From contig CAKUCX010000078.1 of NCBI GenBank assembly GCA_934643865.1, forward strand, positions 1 to 14,281: a stretch of 14,281 nucleotides of DNA, in the 5' to 3' direction. Below are positions 1 to 8,193 of this stretch, in pieces. Position numbers and translations under genes: made by a program. The number at the start of each line of letters is the position of its first letter. The stretch's first letter is position 1. The notes under the pieces were generated by a model. That model made no database searches, had not been told where the DNA came from, and worked only from the letters and a program-made list of their open reading frames with translations. This DNA is from an uncultured Kiritimatiellota bacterium (GTDB lineage: Bacteria; Verrucomicrobiota; Kiritimatiellia; RFP12; UBA1067).

Positions 1-3
1 TCT

Positions 4-22
4 CATGCCGCGCATTATAGCA
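4..22 (-). promoter_or_regulatory. Extended -10 promoter and start codon of a gene leaving the window
   Basis: On the minus strand a TGCTATAAT extended -10 box (positions 22-14) is followed after 7 nt by ATG at 6-4. Only two codons of the gene lie inside the window, so its product is unknown. The arrangement is nearly identical to that before the glycoside hydrolase at 11634: both have TATAAT, then GC, one variable base and CGGC, then ATG. That resemblance is the main support. No clear -35 hexamer is seen. Transcription would begin at or next to the ATG, giving a leaderless mRNA. The promoter is inferred from sequence only. Confidence 0.55.
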
Positions 23-32
23 TATTCCGCAA

Positions 33-71
33 CTACTCCACCACTCCTACACCACCATTGGGGTCAGACCC
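33..71 (-). repeat. 39-bp repeat element, left copy (GGGTC palindrome)
   Basis: Read on the minus strand, this begins with the perfect palindrome GGGTCTGACCC (71-61) and ends with two imperfect copies of TGGTGGWGTAG, the last ending in GTAG. It matches 13602-13640 on the plus strand at 34 of 39 positions by eye, so the two form an inverted pair about 13.5 kb apart. The stop codon of the truncated transposase (TGA, 66-64) lies inside the palindrome. A small hairpin near GTAG tetranucleotides recalls REP-type sequences mobilised by RAYT transposases, but that assignment is an inference. Confidence 0.7.
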
Positions 72-1509
72 TCACCCGCTCCCAGTCCAGATTCCACCGA
101 AAGGTCTCCGCCGTCACCTTCTCGCCCTCCTTCGGGATCGTGACGGAAATCAGCTTCCAGGCGCGCCCCGCGCCTTTTGCCGCGACCGCGAGCCGACCGA
201 CGAGCTCGTCGCGTGAGAGCCCTCTCTTCGAGGGCTCCGCCTTCTTCCACTTGCACCGTCCGATACGCGCGTCGATCGCGTTCAGCGTCTTCATCGCAAT
301 GCGCAGCTTCTTTACGCGCATCGCCGTCTCCTTGAGCGAACGTGCCGTGCTGCGCGTCAGAACGAACGTGTCTCCTGGAACGACCTTCTCCTTTCCGTCG
401 GGGTCCTTCGTCGTCACATCCGCCCTTACCACCTTCACCGCGATGCCGTCCTGCACGGTCTGCCACTCGGTCTTGTCGAGCTTGTCGCCGATGACTCTCA
501 GATGTCCTCGCGGTGCGCCGACAAGATACCTGTAGCCGCTCTCGCGCATCTTCTCTAGCGTCCTCTCCGTCGGCACGCCGCGGTCCATCAGCCAAAGGCT
601 GCCGATCTTCCCGTACTTCTTCTCAAGCCGTTCGATGAACGGCATCTGCGTCTCGCGGTCGTTGGTGTTCCCTGGCATGACCTCGTAGGCGAGCGGAAAC
701 CCGTCGGGCGTGAGGACGAGCGCGATCACGACCTGGAGGCAGTCCCCGCGCTTGTCGCGGCTGTAGCCATAGCGCTGGAGATCGCTGTCGAGGGCCTTCG
801 TACCGTCCACCTCGAAGTACGTGCTCGTCAGGTCGAAGAGGATCACGTCGCAGGTCGAGCCGAACAGCCCCGCCCATCGGTCCCGGAGGAAGAAGAACAG
901 ACCATCCTTGAACGAGTCCTTGCGCTCGCCGCGCGGCTTCCACCGTTCCGCCAAAGGCCACATGACGCGGTCGAGGCAGTTGTAGAGCGTCGAGCGCCCA
1001 GTCAGCGCACCGGGACCGATCAGCTCCTCGATCGCGGTGTTCGCCATCCAGTTCGAGTGCATCTGAAGCTCGCTGCCCGGATCCGTGAACCTGTAGAGGA
1101 CGATCGCCTTCATGACGGAAAGCCAGTCCGTGCCCTTTCGACTCGGGGGAATCCTTTGCGCCCAGAAGCCGTCGAGCCCGAGCTTATCCCAGAGAACCGT
1201 CCCGAGCCAGACCTCGCCCCAGTTGCGCAGGTTCCGGACAGTCAGACGATCCATCCGGATGCGCACGATCTCCCCGTCATCCGTCTTCGGCGCACGGTCT
1301 TCGGGAAAGAGCTTCATCTGCCGGGACCTGCCGTCTTCGTCAAGGACCTCGACGGCCTTCTGCCATTCCATGCGCTGGGAGTCGTTGAGTTCGCCGAGAT
1401 AGAGGGCCTGACGCTGGAAGACGCGCCTCCCGACACGAACGCTCTCGACGAGGCTCCAGTAGTAGTGGGGCTTGCCGTCCTTGAATCTCCTTGTCGCTCG
1501 CAAAAACAT
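64..1509 (-). pseudogene. IS1634-family transposase, C-terminally truncated
   Basis: The 481-residue reading frame starts with MFLRATRRF and carries IS1634/IS4-type DDE signatures. The first Asp is at about 226 (VILFDLTSTYFE), followed by GYSRDKRGD near 248 and LAYEVMPGNTNDRE near 273. The second Asp is at about 309 (WLMDRGVPTERT). Family members normally run to about 550 residues or more. After a FRW...ER segment like the one seen here they continue into a C-terminal part with the third catalytic acid. Here the frame stops at WERVRV, inside the GGGTCTGACCC element, so that region and probably the third acidic residue are gone. Other explanations are a short relative or a catalytic Glu placed elsewhere. 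The start is supported by a promoter just upstream. Transposition activity is doubtful. Confidence 0.8.
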
Positions 1510-1540
1510 GCCGGAATTATCTCAAAATCAAGATTCCGGC
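1510..1540. repeat. 8-bp inverted repeat overlapping the transposase promoter
   Basis: GCCGGAAT at 1510-1517 is repeated in inverted orientation as ATTCCGGC at 1533-1540, with a 15-bp centre. The left arm covers the gap between the -10 box and the start codon. The right arm touches the -35 hexamer. It could be an operator for self-repression, a DNA hairpin, or part of the IS end. The sequence alone does not decide between these. Confidence 0.45.
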
Positions 1541-1544
1541 TCAA
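1516..1544 (-). promoter_or_regulatory. Sigma70-like promoter of the transposase
   Basis: On the minus strand TTGAGC (1544-1539) is separated by 17 bp from GATAAT (1521-1516). The -10 is preceded by TG one base upstream (TGAGATAAT), and the ATG follows after 6 nt at 1509. Spacing and hexamers fit a housekeeping promoter, and the short distance to the ATG predicts a leaderless transcript. No ribosome binding site is seen between the box and the start. Confidence 0.6.
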
Positions 1545-1559
1545 GGGGGTAGGTCTTCA

Positions 1560-2210
1560 CTACACGAACTTTCCGGTTTTTCTAAGACAATACCCGGCGA
1601 ATCTGTCCGCGTTCGCTCCCGTTTTGTCAGTTATTCTTTTGGGGAAAGTTGAAATCGGGTGCGAACGTGGAAAGTCGGGGTAGATCGTCGCAAGCCGATC
1701 GCGGATGTACTCCGCCCGCGGCACGTCGGCGAGCGCCTTCGCGACCGGATCATCGTACTCGTCGATCAGGATCACACAGCCCTTGCCGTCGCGGTCCTTG
1801 AAGAACGTGAGCGCACGGCTCAGATTGAGGGACGGTGGAACGGAACAGTCATATGCATACCCAGCCGCAGTCAGCGCATCGGCGACCGCACCGGGGAACG
1901 TCTCGTCAAATCCCTCGCGGCTCGACGCATCGACCCCTCCCCAGTTGAAGTGGACGACCGTGTGCGGCGCGAAGTCGTAGCCGGTCTTCGCGATCGCGAG
2001 GTCGGCGAAGAATTCGCGATGACCGAGAAAGATCGACTTCAAGGTCGTCACACCGAGCGACTTGCCGAAGCGACGCGGACGCGCACAGAAGAAATAACGA
2101 CGACTTGGGTCCGTGATCAACCGATGGAAATACGCGGTCTTGTCCACGTATATCTGCCCGGCCTTCCGCAGCTCCTCAAAGTTGGCAATGTCTGTCGCTA
2201 TCGGTCACAT
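1560..2210 (-). pseudogene. AAA-ATPase-like (PF09820 type) gene remnant
   Basis: The frame reads IANFEELRKAGQIYVDKTAY, the usual N-terminus of AAA-ATPase-like/PD-(D/E)XK proteins. It is followed by a Walker A-like RPRRFGKSLGVTTL and a Walker B-like CVILIDEYDD. These proteins are generally about 500 residues and end in a nuclease-like domain. Here the match fades after RDRLATIY (near 1680), and about 35 unrelated residues lead to TAG at 1560. At the other end the natural start, ATG at 2210-2208, is followed at once by TGA (2207-2205), then CCG ATA and the conserved frame. The next usable start, GTG at 2147, would remove conserved residues. Both ends are therefore damaged, and the gene is almost certainly dead. 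The family is well known in Bacteroidota and PVC genomes but its function is unclear. Confidence 0.75.
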
Positions 2211-2216
2211 GCCCAT

Positions 2217-2225
2217 ATTGTGGCA
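2217..2225 (-). promoter_or_regulatory. Weak extended -10 box before the broken ATPase gene
   Basis: TGCCACAAT on the minus strand (2225-2217) lies 6 nt before the ATG at 2210, the same geometry as the other promoters in the window. The hexamer CACAAT matches TATAAT at four of six positions. It supports 2210 as the original start codon of the broken gene. Confidence 0.35.
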
Positions 2226-2263
2226 TAATTGCGTGTGCCGCGTGTGGACACGGTGCAGGAGGC

Positions 2264-3004
2264 CTACGTCCCGACCGCAAGTTCGCGCGCCCATGCGGAC
2301 TTCATCTCCGCGGTTGGAAGCGGAACGTCGCCGAGCGGCCAGTCCCGTCCCAGCGCCTCCGCCTTCGCGCGGCCGAACGGGTGGTAGGGTTCCAGCTCGA
2401 CGCGCAGGACATTGGCGTGGGAGGCCGCGAGCGCGGCAAGCGCGTGGAAGTGGTCCGGACGGTCGTTGCACCCCGGCACGATCGGCGCGCGCAGGATGAC
2501 GGGACGCCCCGTCTCCGCCAACCAGTCGAGATTCGCGCGGATGCGCGCCGGGTCGACGCCCGTGAAGACCCGGTGCTTCACCGGATCGGTCTCCTTGCAG
2601 TCGTAGAGGAACAGGTCCACGAAATCCGCCGCCTCGGCGAGAACATCCCGCGAGACGTAGCCGCAGGTCTCCACGCACGTGTGGAGCTCCGCCGCCTTCG
2701 CGGCCCGCAGCAGCTCCAGCAGAAAGGCGGGCTGTGCGAACGGCTCGCCGCCCGTGAAGGTCACGCCGCCTCCGGAGCGCGCGTAGAACGGACGGTCCCG
2801 CTCAACGACGGCCATCACCTCGTCCACCGACATCCGTTGCCCGTAGACCGTGTCACCGGCGCGCTCGGGGTCCGGCCGCTTCGACTCGGGATTGTGGCAC
2901 CAGAGGCAGTCGAGCGGACACCCCTTGAGGAAGACGCACGTGCGGATGCCCGAACCGTCATCCGTACAGAACCGCTGGATGTTGAAGACGACGCCGTCCG
3001 CCAT
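2264..3004 (-). CDS. Glycyl radical enzyme activating enzyme (radical SAM)
   Basis: This 246-residue protein would use S-adenosylmethionine and a 4Fe-4S cluster to place the glycyl radical on the enzyme encoded just upstream. The radical SAM motif CxxxCxxC is C29, C33 and C36 (KGCPLDCLWCHNPE), and GGEP at 85-88 is the expected SAM-binding motif. The N-terminal GSGIRTCVFLKGC matches the family's DGPGIR region with a Ser in place of Pro. No cysteine-rich ferredoxin insert follows the cluster motif; residue 40 onward goes straight into MSVDEVM. This is the compact form known from pyruvate formate-lyase activase rather than the longer form usual for dehydratase-type enzymes. ATG at 3004 is chosen, starting 5 nt after the upstream stop. 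A TTG at 3013, overlapping that stop by 4 nt, is the alternative. No good Shine-Dalgarno sequence is seen, so translation is probably coupled. Confidence 0.92.
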   Translation of the reverse strand: MADGVVFNIQRFCTDDGSGIRTCVFLKGCPLDCLWCHNPESKRPDPERAGDTVYGQRMSVDEVMAVVERDRPFYARSGGGVTFTGGEPFAQPAFLLELLRAAKAAELHTCVETCGYVSRDVLAEAADFVDLFLYDCKETDPVKHRVFTGVDPARIRANLDWLAETGRPVILRAPIVPGCNDRPDHFHALAALAASHANVLRVELEPYHPFGRAKAEALGRDWPLGDVPLPTAEMKSAWARELAVGT

Positions 3005-3009
3005 GTCCG

Positions 3010-5166
3010 TCAAATTCGATGGGCCGTGCGCGCGATGATCTCGCGCTGCAGCTCGGGCGACAGGCGGACGAAGTAGTCGCTGAAGCCGCCGATGCGCACG
3101 AGCAGGTCGCGGTGGCGTTCAGGATGCACCCGCGCGTCCTCCAGCACGGCGGCGCTCACCGCCGTCACCTGGAGCTCGAAGCCGCCACGTGCCATGAAGA
3201 CCTCCACCAGCGCGCGGAAGGCGGTCAACTTCGCTGCGTCGAAGTCCGCGCAGTCCAAACGCAGATTCACCGCCACGCCACCCAGAAAGGCACCGTGGTT
3301 CCACTCTGTCGTCGAAAGGAGCGAAGCCGTCGGCCCCTTCACGTCGCGTCCCGAGACGGGATCGCTGCCGCCGTTGAACGCTTCGCCCGCGGGCCGTCCG
3401 TCCGGGGTGGCCATGCACGCCTTTCCCATGTCCTCGTGCATCATGAAGGCGAAGGCGCCGGGGATTACCCGTCCACCACGCAGCGTCGGCGTCTTCGGGC
3501 AGATCTCCTCCAGCATCGCATAGAAACGGCGGCCGAGGGCGTTCATCTCGGCGTCGTCGTTGCCGAAGTGAGGCCCCTTCTCGACCAGCTCGCGCCGCAC
3601 GTCCCCCTGCCCGGCGAAATTGGCCTGGAGCACGGCGTAGAAGTCATCCAGCGTCATCCGGCGTTCCCGGAAGACGTACCAGTCGAGGCAGGCGAGCGAA
3701 TCGATGACGGTCGTCGCGCCGATGAAGTTCGGCAGCACGTGGTTGTAGAGCGCACCGCCCTGGTCAATCCCCTTCCCGCGCGCCAGGCAGTCGTCCACCA
3801 ATGCCGAGGCAAGCGGCGACTCGCCGCCGTTGCGCGCCCGTTCGAGCTGCAGCAGATTCTGCTCCAACTGCCCCTTTCGCACGACCTCGGCGAGCGCGTC
3901 GCGGTAGGCGGCGAAGAGCGCCTCGACATCCGCGAAGTCCCGGCGTCGCGCGAGCAGGTCCATCAGCACCTGGGGGCAGCTGTGGTACGGACTCGTCGCC
4001 CAGAATCCGGACCGCCCGCACGGCGTGATCTCGACGCAGGTCGAATGCACGTAGGAATAGGCGTGGGCCCGCGGCAAGCCCACCGCGCACAGCGCCTCCG
4101 GGATCGCGACGTCGTTGAACAGCGCAGGATGCGTGCAGCCGTCCGCGAGGAGTTCGAGCGAATAGTCCAACAAGGCGGGATTCATCCCGTCGGACACCGC
4201 GAGACCGACGCTCGGATAGGCCATCCGCAGATGTTCAATGCTCTGAAGGAAGAGCCAGGTGAGTTCGTTCTCGACAGGCGTACCGTCTTCGGCATGGCCG
4301 CCGACGATGTAGCTAATGGAGGCGAGGGGACGCGTGTAGAACGTGTACTGGATGTTCCAGAGATCGATCAGTTCAAGCGCCTCGGCCTCGGTGAGACGTC
4401 CTGCGGCCAAATCCCGCCGATAGAACTCAATCAGATACTGGTCGGGACGTCCGTGCGAGAAGAGGTCGCGCAGGATGTGGCTGTAGAAGTGAATGGCCTG
4501 GAGCGCCTCGCGGAAGGTCTCCGCCGGGCGCCGGGGGACCTTCGCGACGAGATCCGCGAGATCGTTCCGTCCCCGCCGACGCGCCTCGGCGGCGTAGCGG
4601 TCCGCCAGCGTCAGCACCGCCTCCAGCTGCACCACACATGTGTCGTAGAACTCGTCCGCCTCCGTGAACGTCCGCGTCTCGGCGGGATCCAGCGCGGCGC
4701 GGCGCTCCGCGATCTCCGCGAGCAACCCCTCGATGCCGACGGCGAGCAGCTTCGCGTAGTCGAGCGACATGTGGCCCGTACGGCCCAGAACCTGCGGCAC
4801 GAGCGTGATGTACCGCTCCCGGTACAGTTCGAACGTCGCACGCTCCTCTGCCGACAGCGGTGAGACGTCGGGACGGCCCGCGAACACGTCGTCGTCCAGA
4901 ACGACGGGAGACGACGCGATCATGTCCGCCTCCGCCTTCGCCCGGCGCAGGAGAAACGTCGGCTCACCGGTCCGTTTCTCGTACGCGCGGTAGAATTCGA
5001 GCAGCTGTCGGTCGTCCCAGCCATAGCGGTCGTCCGCATTGCGCTTCGAGCGCTCGAACCACATCGCATGCGTGTCCATCGCGCGGAGGGCCTTCTCGCG
5101 CAGCGCCTCCACGCGGGTGGTCCGCGCATGAATTCCCATCGGAACCTTCGTCATCGGCTTCAACAT
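3010..5166 (-). CDS. Glycyl radical enzyme, pyruvate formate-lyase-like, substrate unknown
   Basis: A 718-residue cytoplasmic, oxygen-sensitive radical enzyme. The thiyl-radical cysteine is C377 in HSTCVEITPCG, with E379 two residues later. This CVE pattern is known from glycerol/propanediol dehydratase, choline lyase and other non-PFL members, while PFL itself has two adjacent Cys. The C-terminal radical loop RIGGFSDYF (691-699) carries the glycyl residue, G694. Before it lies the usual TPDGRPAGEAFNGGSDPVSGRD block (587-608). The common G before the Cys is T here, and the usual P after the Glu is I. It is shorter than typical dehydratases (about 790-850 residues). The start is ATG 5166, because GAGGTG (5178-5173) lies 6 nt before it and overlaps the stop of the upstream gene; TTG at 5187 is less likely. 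No microcompartment genes are visible. A dehydratase or lyase acting on a sugar-derived compound is an inference. Confidence 0.92.
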   Translation of the reverse strand: MLKPMTKVPMGIHARTTRVEALREKALRAMDTHAMWFERSKRNADDRYGWDDRQLLEFYRAYEKRTGEPTFLLRRAKAEADMIASSPVVLDDDVFAGRPDVSPLSAEERATFELYRERYITLVPQVLGRTGHMSLDYAKLLAVGIEGLLAEIAERRAALDPAETRTFTEADEFYDTCVVQLEAVLTLADRYAAEARRRGRNDLADLVAKVPRRPAETFREALQAIHFYSHILRDLFSHGRPDQYLIEFYRRDLAAGRLTEAEALELIDLWNIQYTFYTRPLASISYIVGGHAEDGTPVENELTWLFLQSIEHLRMAYPSVGLAVSDGMNPALLDYSLELLADGCTHPALFNDVAIPEALCAVGLPRAHAYSYVHSTCVEITPCGRSGFWATSPYHSCPQVLMDLLARRRDFADVEALFAAYRDALAEVVRKGQLEQNLLQLERARNGGESPLASALVDDCLARGKGIDQGGALYNHVLPNFIGATTVIDSLACLDWYVFRERRMTLDDFYAVLQANFAGQGDVRRELVEKGPHFGNDDAEMNALGRRFYAMLEEICPKTPTLRGGRVIPGAFAFMMHEDMGKACMATPDGRPAGEAFNGGSDPVSGRDVKGPTASLLSTTEWNHGAFLGGVAVNLRLDCADFDAAKLTAFRALVEVFMARGGFELQVTAVSAAVLEDARVHPERHRDLLVRIGGFSDYFVRLSPELQREIIARTAHRI

Positions 5167-5172
5167 CTCAAT

Positions 5173-5178
5173 CACCTC
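5173..5178 (-). promoter_or_regulatory. Ribosome binding site deciding the glycyl radical enzyme start
   Basis: GAGGTG on the minus strand ends 6 nt before ATG 5166 and overlaps the TGA stop (5179-5177) of the LamG protein gene. This favours 5166 over the upstream TTG at 5187 and indicates translational coupling between the two genes. Confidence 0.7.
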
Positions 5179-8167
5179 AACGGACAATAATCATCGTCCC
5201 CTGACCGATCAGCGTCTCCATGGGTCCCACGGAGGCGAAGGTGTCCAGCATGCCCATGTATTCGGCCTTCATCCACGCGTCATCGACATGTCCCCGACGA
5301 ATCCGCAACTCCTCCGCGTAGCCCGCATAGGAACCATAGACATTGTGGAAGAGCTTGAGAGTATCGGCACTCTCCTGGGGTGCACAAAGCGTGAACGTCG
5401 CGACGGAAGTCGCCGTGTTCACATCCGGATTTCCGTAGAGATTGGCGGAGGTACCATCGAAGACACTGGCGACATAGCGCCACTTCTCCGTCAGATTCGG
5501 GAAGCTGTAGTGGACCTTCGTATCAGTCGTACCGCCATTGACTGAAATCCGGTTGGGAGCTTCCTGCACGGCCAGATACCAGCCATGCGAATCCTTCCAG
5601 GTCGTCTTGGTGCTGAAGAGCAGCGGCGAGGCAGTGGCGGCAGGACTCGTCATCCTGAACCAGCCCGAGGCTGTGAACGCGGACCCCAGGAACAGTCCAC
5701 TGCACGTCGGCGCCTCGAACCAGCCCCCGTTGATCTGACGCACGCGGCTGACGGTCACGCCGTCCACGCCCGCACTGTTCACCGCATCGCCACGCGGTTC
5801 GGCATGGAAACCATACGGTCCCGAATCGCGCGCCGTGCCGGACGCCTCGTTGAAATGCCAGACGGCGACATAATCGCGCCAAACCTCGGTGGCGGGACGC
5901 GCCGGCGGCGTCTGGCGCGTCGCGCCCCAGCACATCGTCACACCCATGCCTCCTGCAGGATCGAGCGCAGGCACACGCACCCAGACTAGGGACGTGCCCG
6001 TCGGAGTCCAGGTGTCGATTTCGTGCGGCAGCAGTTCGCCTTCCGCACTGTAGAAGCGGATATCGGACCCATCTACCGCGCACTGGTCATAGGCAAAGCC
6101 AACAATGCGATCTGGCGAAATCGCCACCTCCACTGGCACCCCGGCCACGACCTTCGTTCCACCGATGCCACGGAAGGACACCGGCGCGCAATAGCGGGCC
6201 TGCGGTCTCTCGGACGCAGGCATCGGAATCGTCAGCAGCGAGGACGCCGCGCGGATGGGCTCCCCGCCATAGCACGCCGGACCGACGATGAAGGCCCCGG
6301 TCCTCGAACCATTGCCGAGCAACCGTCCGGACACGCGATCGTAGAGATATCCGGTCCCGTCCTTCACCACGGGCGCGAGATCGCAGGTCACGGTCTTGCC
6401 GATTTCGTTGAACATCGTGAAGGCCCGCAGACGCATCTTCGTGTTGCAGGCTGTGTTCGGTTCGACGGCGTCGGGGGTCGAGGTCTCGTTCATCGTGAAG
6501 ACGAGTACGGGGCCGACGCCATTATTCCAGTTGCCGTCCCCTCCTGCCGTGATCGTGCCGAACCGGACACCGTTGGTGTAGAGCGATCCGCAGAGTCCAT
6601 CGGCGCGGATCGTCGTCGGCACGTCCAGCGGGAGATCGATCGCATCGCCCCACACCTCTCCTCCGCCGAAGGTATAGCCCACGCGCTTCTCCTTATTGTA
6701 GCGCGTGAAGAAATAGACACCGAGGGTATTGTCTTTCTTTCTTGATCCGAAGGGCACGTTGTAGTCCCCGACGGGATTCGAAAGAATGTCCGCCGTACAG
6801 TTGACGACCGCCGTCGTCGTGTGGCGTACGCCGGTATTGATCCACTCCTGTCCCGTCGATTCGAGGTACTCGACGGCGGAATCGTAGTCCGCAGCGGGTT
6901 GTGCGGCGAGGAAGAAGCGCAACGCCTTGACATCCGTTCCCCAGTCCGCCGGCAGCGGATAGGTCAGCGTCGTCGTTTCGGGAGAAATCATCCCGACGCG
7001 GTCGAAGTGCGCCCATCCGTCGGGGCCGTCGCCGCCGGCGGTTGGGCCGTAGCCCGCATAGAGCACGTTCGGACGCGCCTGGGTCCCCGGATCGAGCGCC
7101 AGCTCAAGCGAGACCGCGACTCCGTCGACAAAATTGGTTCCCGTCACGGAAATCCGCGGCGCGGACCCCACCTCCAGGACCTCCGTCGCAGTCGCACTCT
7201 GTTCATCGAAGGAGATCGGGGCAGTACTGACCACAAAGGCGCCCTGACCGGAGCTATTGCCCTTCAGCGTACGGGACACGCGGTCGTAGAAGTAGCCGAC
7301 CCCGTCCTTTACCACGGGCAGCAGATCGCAGAGAACCGTGTCCCCATCCGTCATCGTGAACGTGAAGAGGCGCATCTTCGTGTTGCAGGCCGTGTTCGCC
7401 GCACCGCCTTCGTTCAACGTGAAGACGTACATCGGCGTGACACCGCCGCGCGTGTTCTGCGCGTACGTGTAGTCCAAGGTATGGACGGGCGTATTCACAC
7501 CCCAGAGGGACCAGGAGAGACGCTGTCCCTCGACGGCAAAGGTATAGGTTTTGCCGATGGGCAACGTGGAGGTTTCACCAAAAAACTCGTTGACCACCGT
7601 GTCGCCACGCGCAAAACCGGGCTTATCCTCCTTACCGTACCGAGTAAAGACACAGAGGCATCCGGCATAGTTCGTGGATCGCGTACCTCGCGCCCCAAAC
7701 GGCACACTGTAGTCCCCCGCCGCGGGCGTGAGCAAAGTGAGTATGGCTTCGACGCGCGTATCCCGGGTATGCGTGCAGGCCGTATTCACGTACTCCTGTC
7801 CCGTCGAATCGAGGTGGGTGACGACGTTGTCATAGGGGAGGTCCGTTGGCACGAGGTAGAACCGAATGGCCTGGACGGAGGTCTCCCACCCGGCCGGCAT
7901 CGTATACGAGTACGAAGCCGTCTCCGGCGGAACGAGGGCGATCTCCGCGCGGTTGTCCCAGTCCGTCGGCCGGACTCCGCCAACGGTCCGTCCCCAGACG
8001 GCGAAGAGACGGTTCGTCTCGTTCTCACCGGCTGCGCCGAACATCAGCTCGACGGACTGGATCACTCCGTCATGTCCCGTGTTCCGCGTCGCGATTGAAA
8101 TCGACCGCGCCTGTGCCGTACCGCCCGTCAGAGCCGCCAGCGCCATTGCCATCAGCATTCGTTTCAT
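5177..8167 (-). CDS. Secreted two-repeat, DUF2341-like and LamG-like surface protein
   Basis: A 996-residue protein with an N-terminal signal peptide (MKRMLMAMALAALTGGTAQA, cleavage probably after residue 20). Two tandem repeats of about 305 residues follow, at roughly 20-315 and 325-630. Each has a beta-rich segment ending VQAIRFYLV or VKALRFFLA, then a jelly-roll-like module. The modules open with LDSTGQEYVNT or LESTGQEWINT and close with NTACNTKMRL, PVVKDG, GYxYDRVS and GNxS. Residues about 655-750 resemble DUF2341, and 762-985 a LamG/concanavalin-like fold (AVWHFNEASGTARDSGPYG). These modules are usually taken to bind glycans or adhere; no catalytic motif is seen. There is no PEP-CTERM or other obvious sorting signal at the C-terminus. 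The start at 8167 is chosen because the signal peptide begins there and a strong ribosome site precedes it, although the frame stays open to 8335. It is the second gene of the operon, 26 nt after the hydrolase. Confidence 0.85.
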   Translation of the reverse strand: MKRMLMAMALAALTGGTAQARSISIATRNTGHDGVIQSVELMFGAAGENETNRLFAVWGRTVGGVRPTDWDNRAEIALVPPETASYSYTMPAGWETSVQAIRFYLVPTDLPYDNVVTHLDSTGQEYVNTACTHTRDTRVEAILTLLTPAAGDYSVPFGARGTRSTNYAGCLCVFTRYGKEDKPGFARGDTVVNEFFGETSTLPIGKTYTFAVEGQRLSWSLWGVNTPVHTLDYTYAQNTRGGVTPMYVFTLNEGGAANTACNTKMRLFTFTMTDGDTVLCDLLPVVKDGVGYFYDRVSRTLKGNSSGQGAFVVSTAPISFDEQSATATEVLEVGSAPRISVTGTNFVDGVAVSLELALDPGTQARPNVLYAGYGPTAGGDGPDGWAHFDRVGMISPETTTLTYPLPADWGTDVKALRFFLAAQPAADYDSAVEYLESTGQEWINTGVRHTTTAVVNCTADILSNPVGDYNVPFGSRKKDNTLGVYFFTRYNKEKRVGYTFGGGEVWGDAIDLPLDVPTTIRADGLCGSLYTNGVRFGTITAGGDGNWNNGVGPVLVFTMNETSTPDAVEPNTACNTKMRLRAFTMFNEIGKTVTCDLAPVVKDGTGYLYDRVSGRLLGNGSRTGAFIVGPACYGGEPIRAASSLLTIPMPASERPQARYCAPVSFRGIGGTKVVAGVPVEVAISPDRIVGFAYDQCAVDGSDIRFYSAEGELLPHEIDTWTPTGTSLVWVRVPALDPAGGMGVTMCWGATRQTPPARPATEVWRDYVAVWHFNEASGTARDSGPYGFHAEPRGDAVNSAGVDGVTVSRVRQINGGWFEAPTCSGLFLGSAFTASGWFRMTSPAATASPLLFSTKTTWKDSHGWYLAVQEAPNRISVNGGTTDTKVHYSFPNLTEKWRYVASVFDGTSANLYGNPDVNTATSVATFTLCAPQESADTLKLFHNVYGSYAGYAEELRIRRGHVDDAWMKAEYMGMLDTFASVGPMETLIGQGTMIIVR

Positions 8168-8175
8168 GTCCACAT

Positions 8176-8181
8176 CTCCCC
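8176..8181 (-). promoter_or_regulatory. Ribosome binding site deciding the LamG protein start
   Basis: GGGGAG on the minus strand lies 8 nt before ATG 8167, in the 26-nt gap after the hydrolase stop. It fixes the start at the signal peptide and rejects the longer reading from 8335. Confidence 0.75.
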
Positions 8182-8193
8182 TTTCAAGACTTT

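Noticed and set aside
61..1560. Terminal inverted repeats of the IS1634-like element
   Set aside because: The outer segments near 65-76 and 1546-1556 share only a loose AGACC/ACCC pattern. The left end is a truncation point, so no reliable ends or target duplication can be given.
2205..2210. TGA read as an amino acid (recoding) at codon 2 of the ATPase
   Set aside because: Other genes here end in TGA (for example 5177, 3010, 8194 and 12953) and the gene is also truncated at its other end, so a dead gene is simpler.
2236..2258. Terminator after the activase gene
   Set aside because: A short stem (CGTGT/ACACG with a 2-nt loop) is present but weak and has no T-tract on the minus strand.
3019..4863. 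A 614-codon open frame on the plus strand opposite the glycyl radical enzyme
   Set aside because: Same reasons: it is antisense to a gene with clear catalytic motifs and has a low-complexity composition.
2264..8167. Bacterial microcompartment locus around the glycyl radical enzyme
   Set aside because: No shell protein, aldehyde dehydrogenase or encapsulation-peptide-bearing gene is visible in the window.
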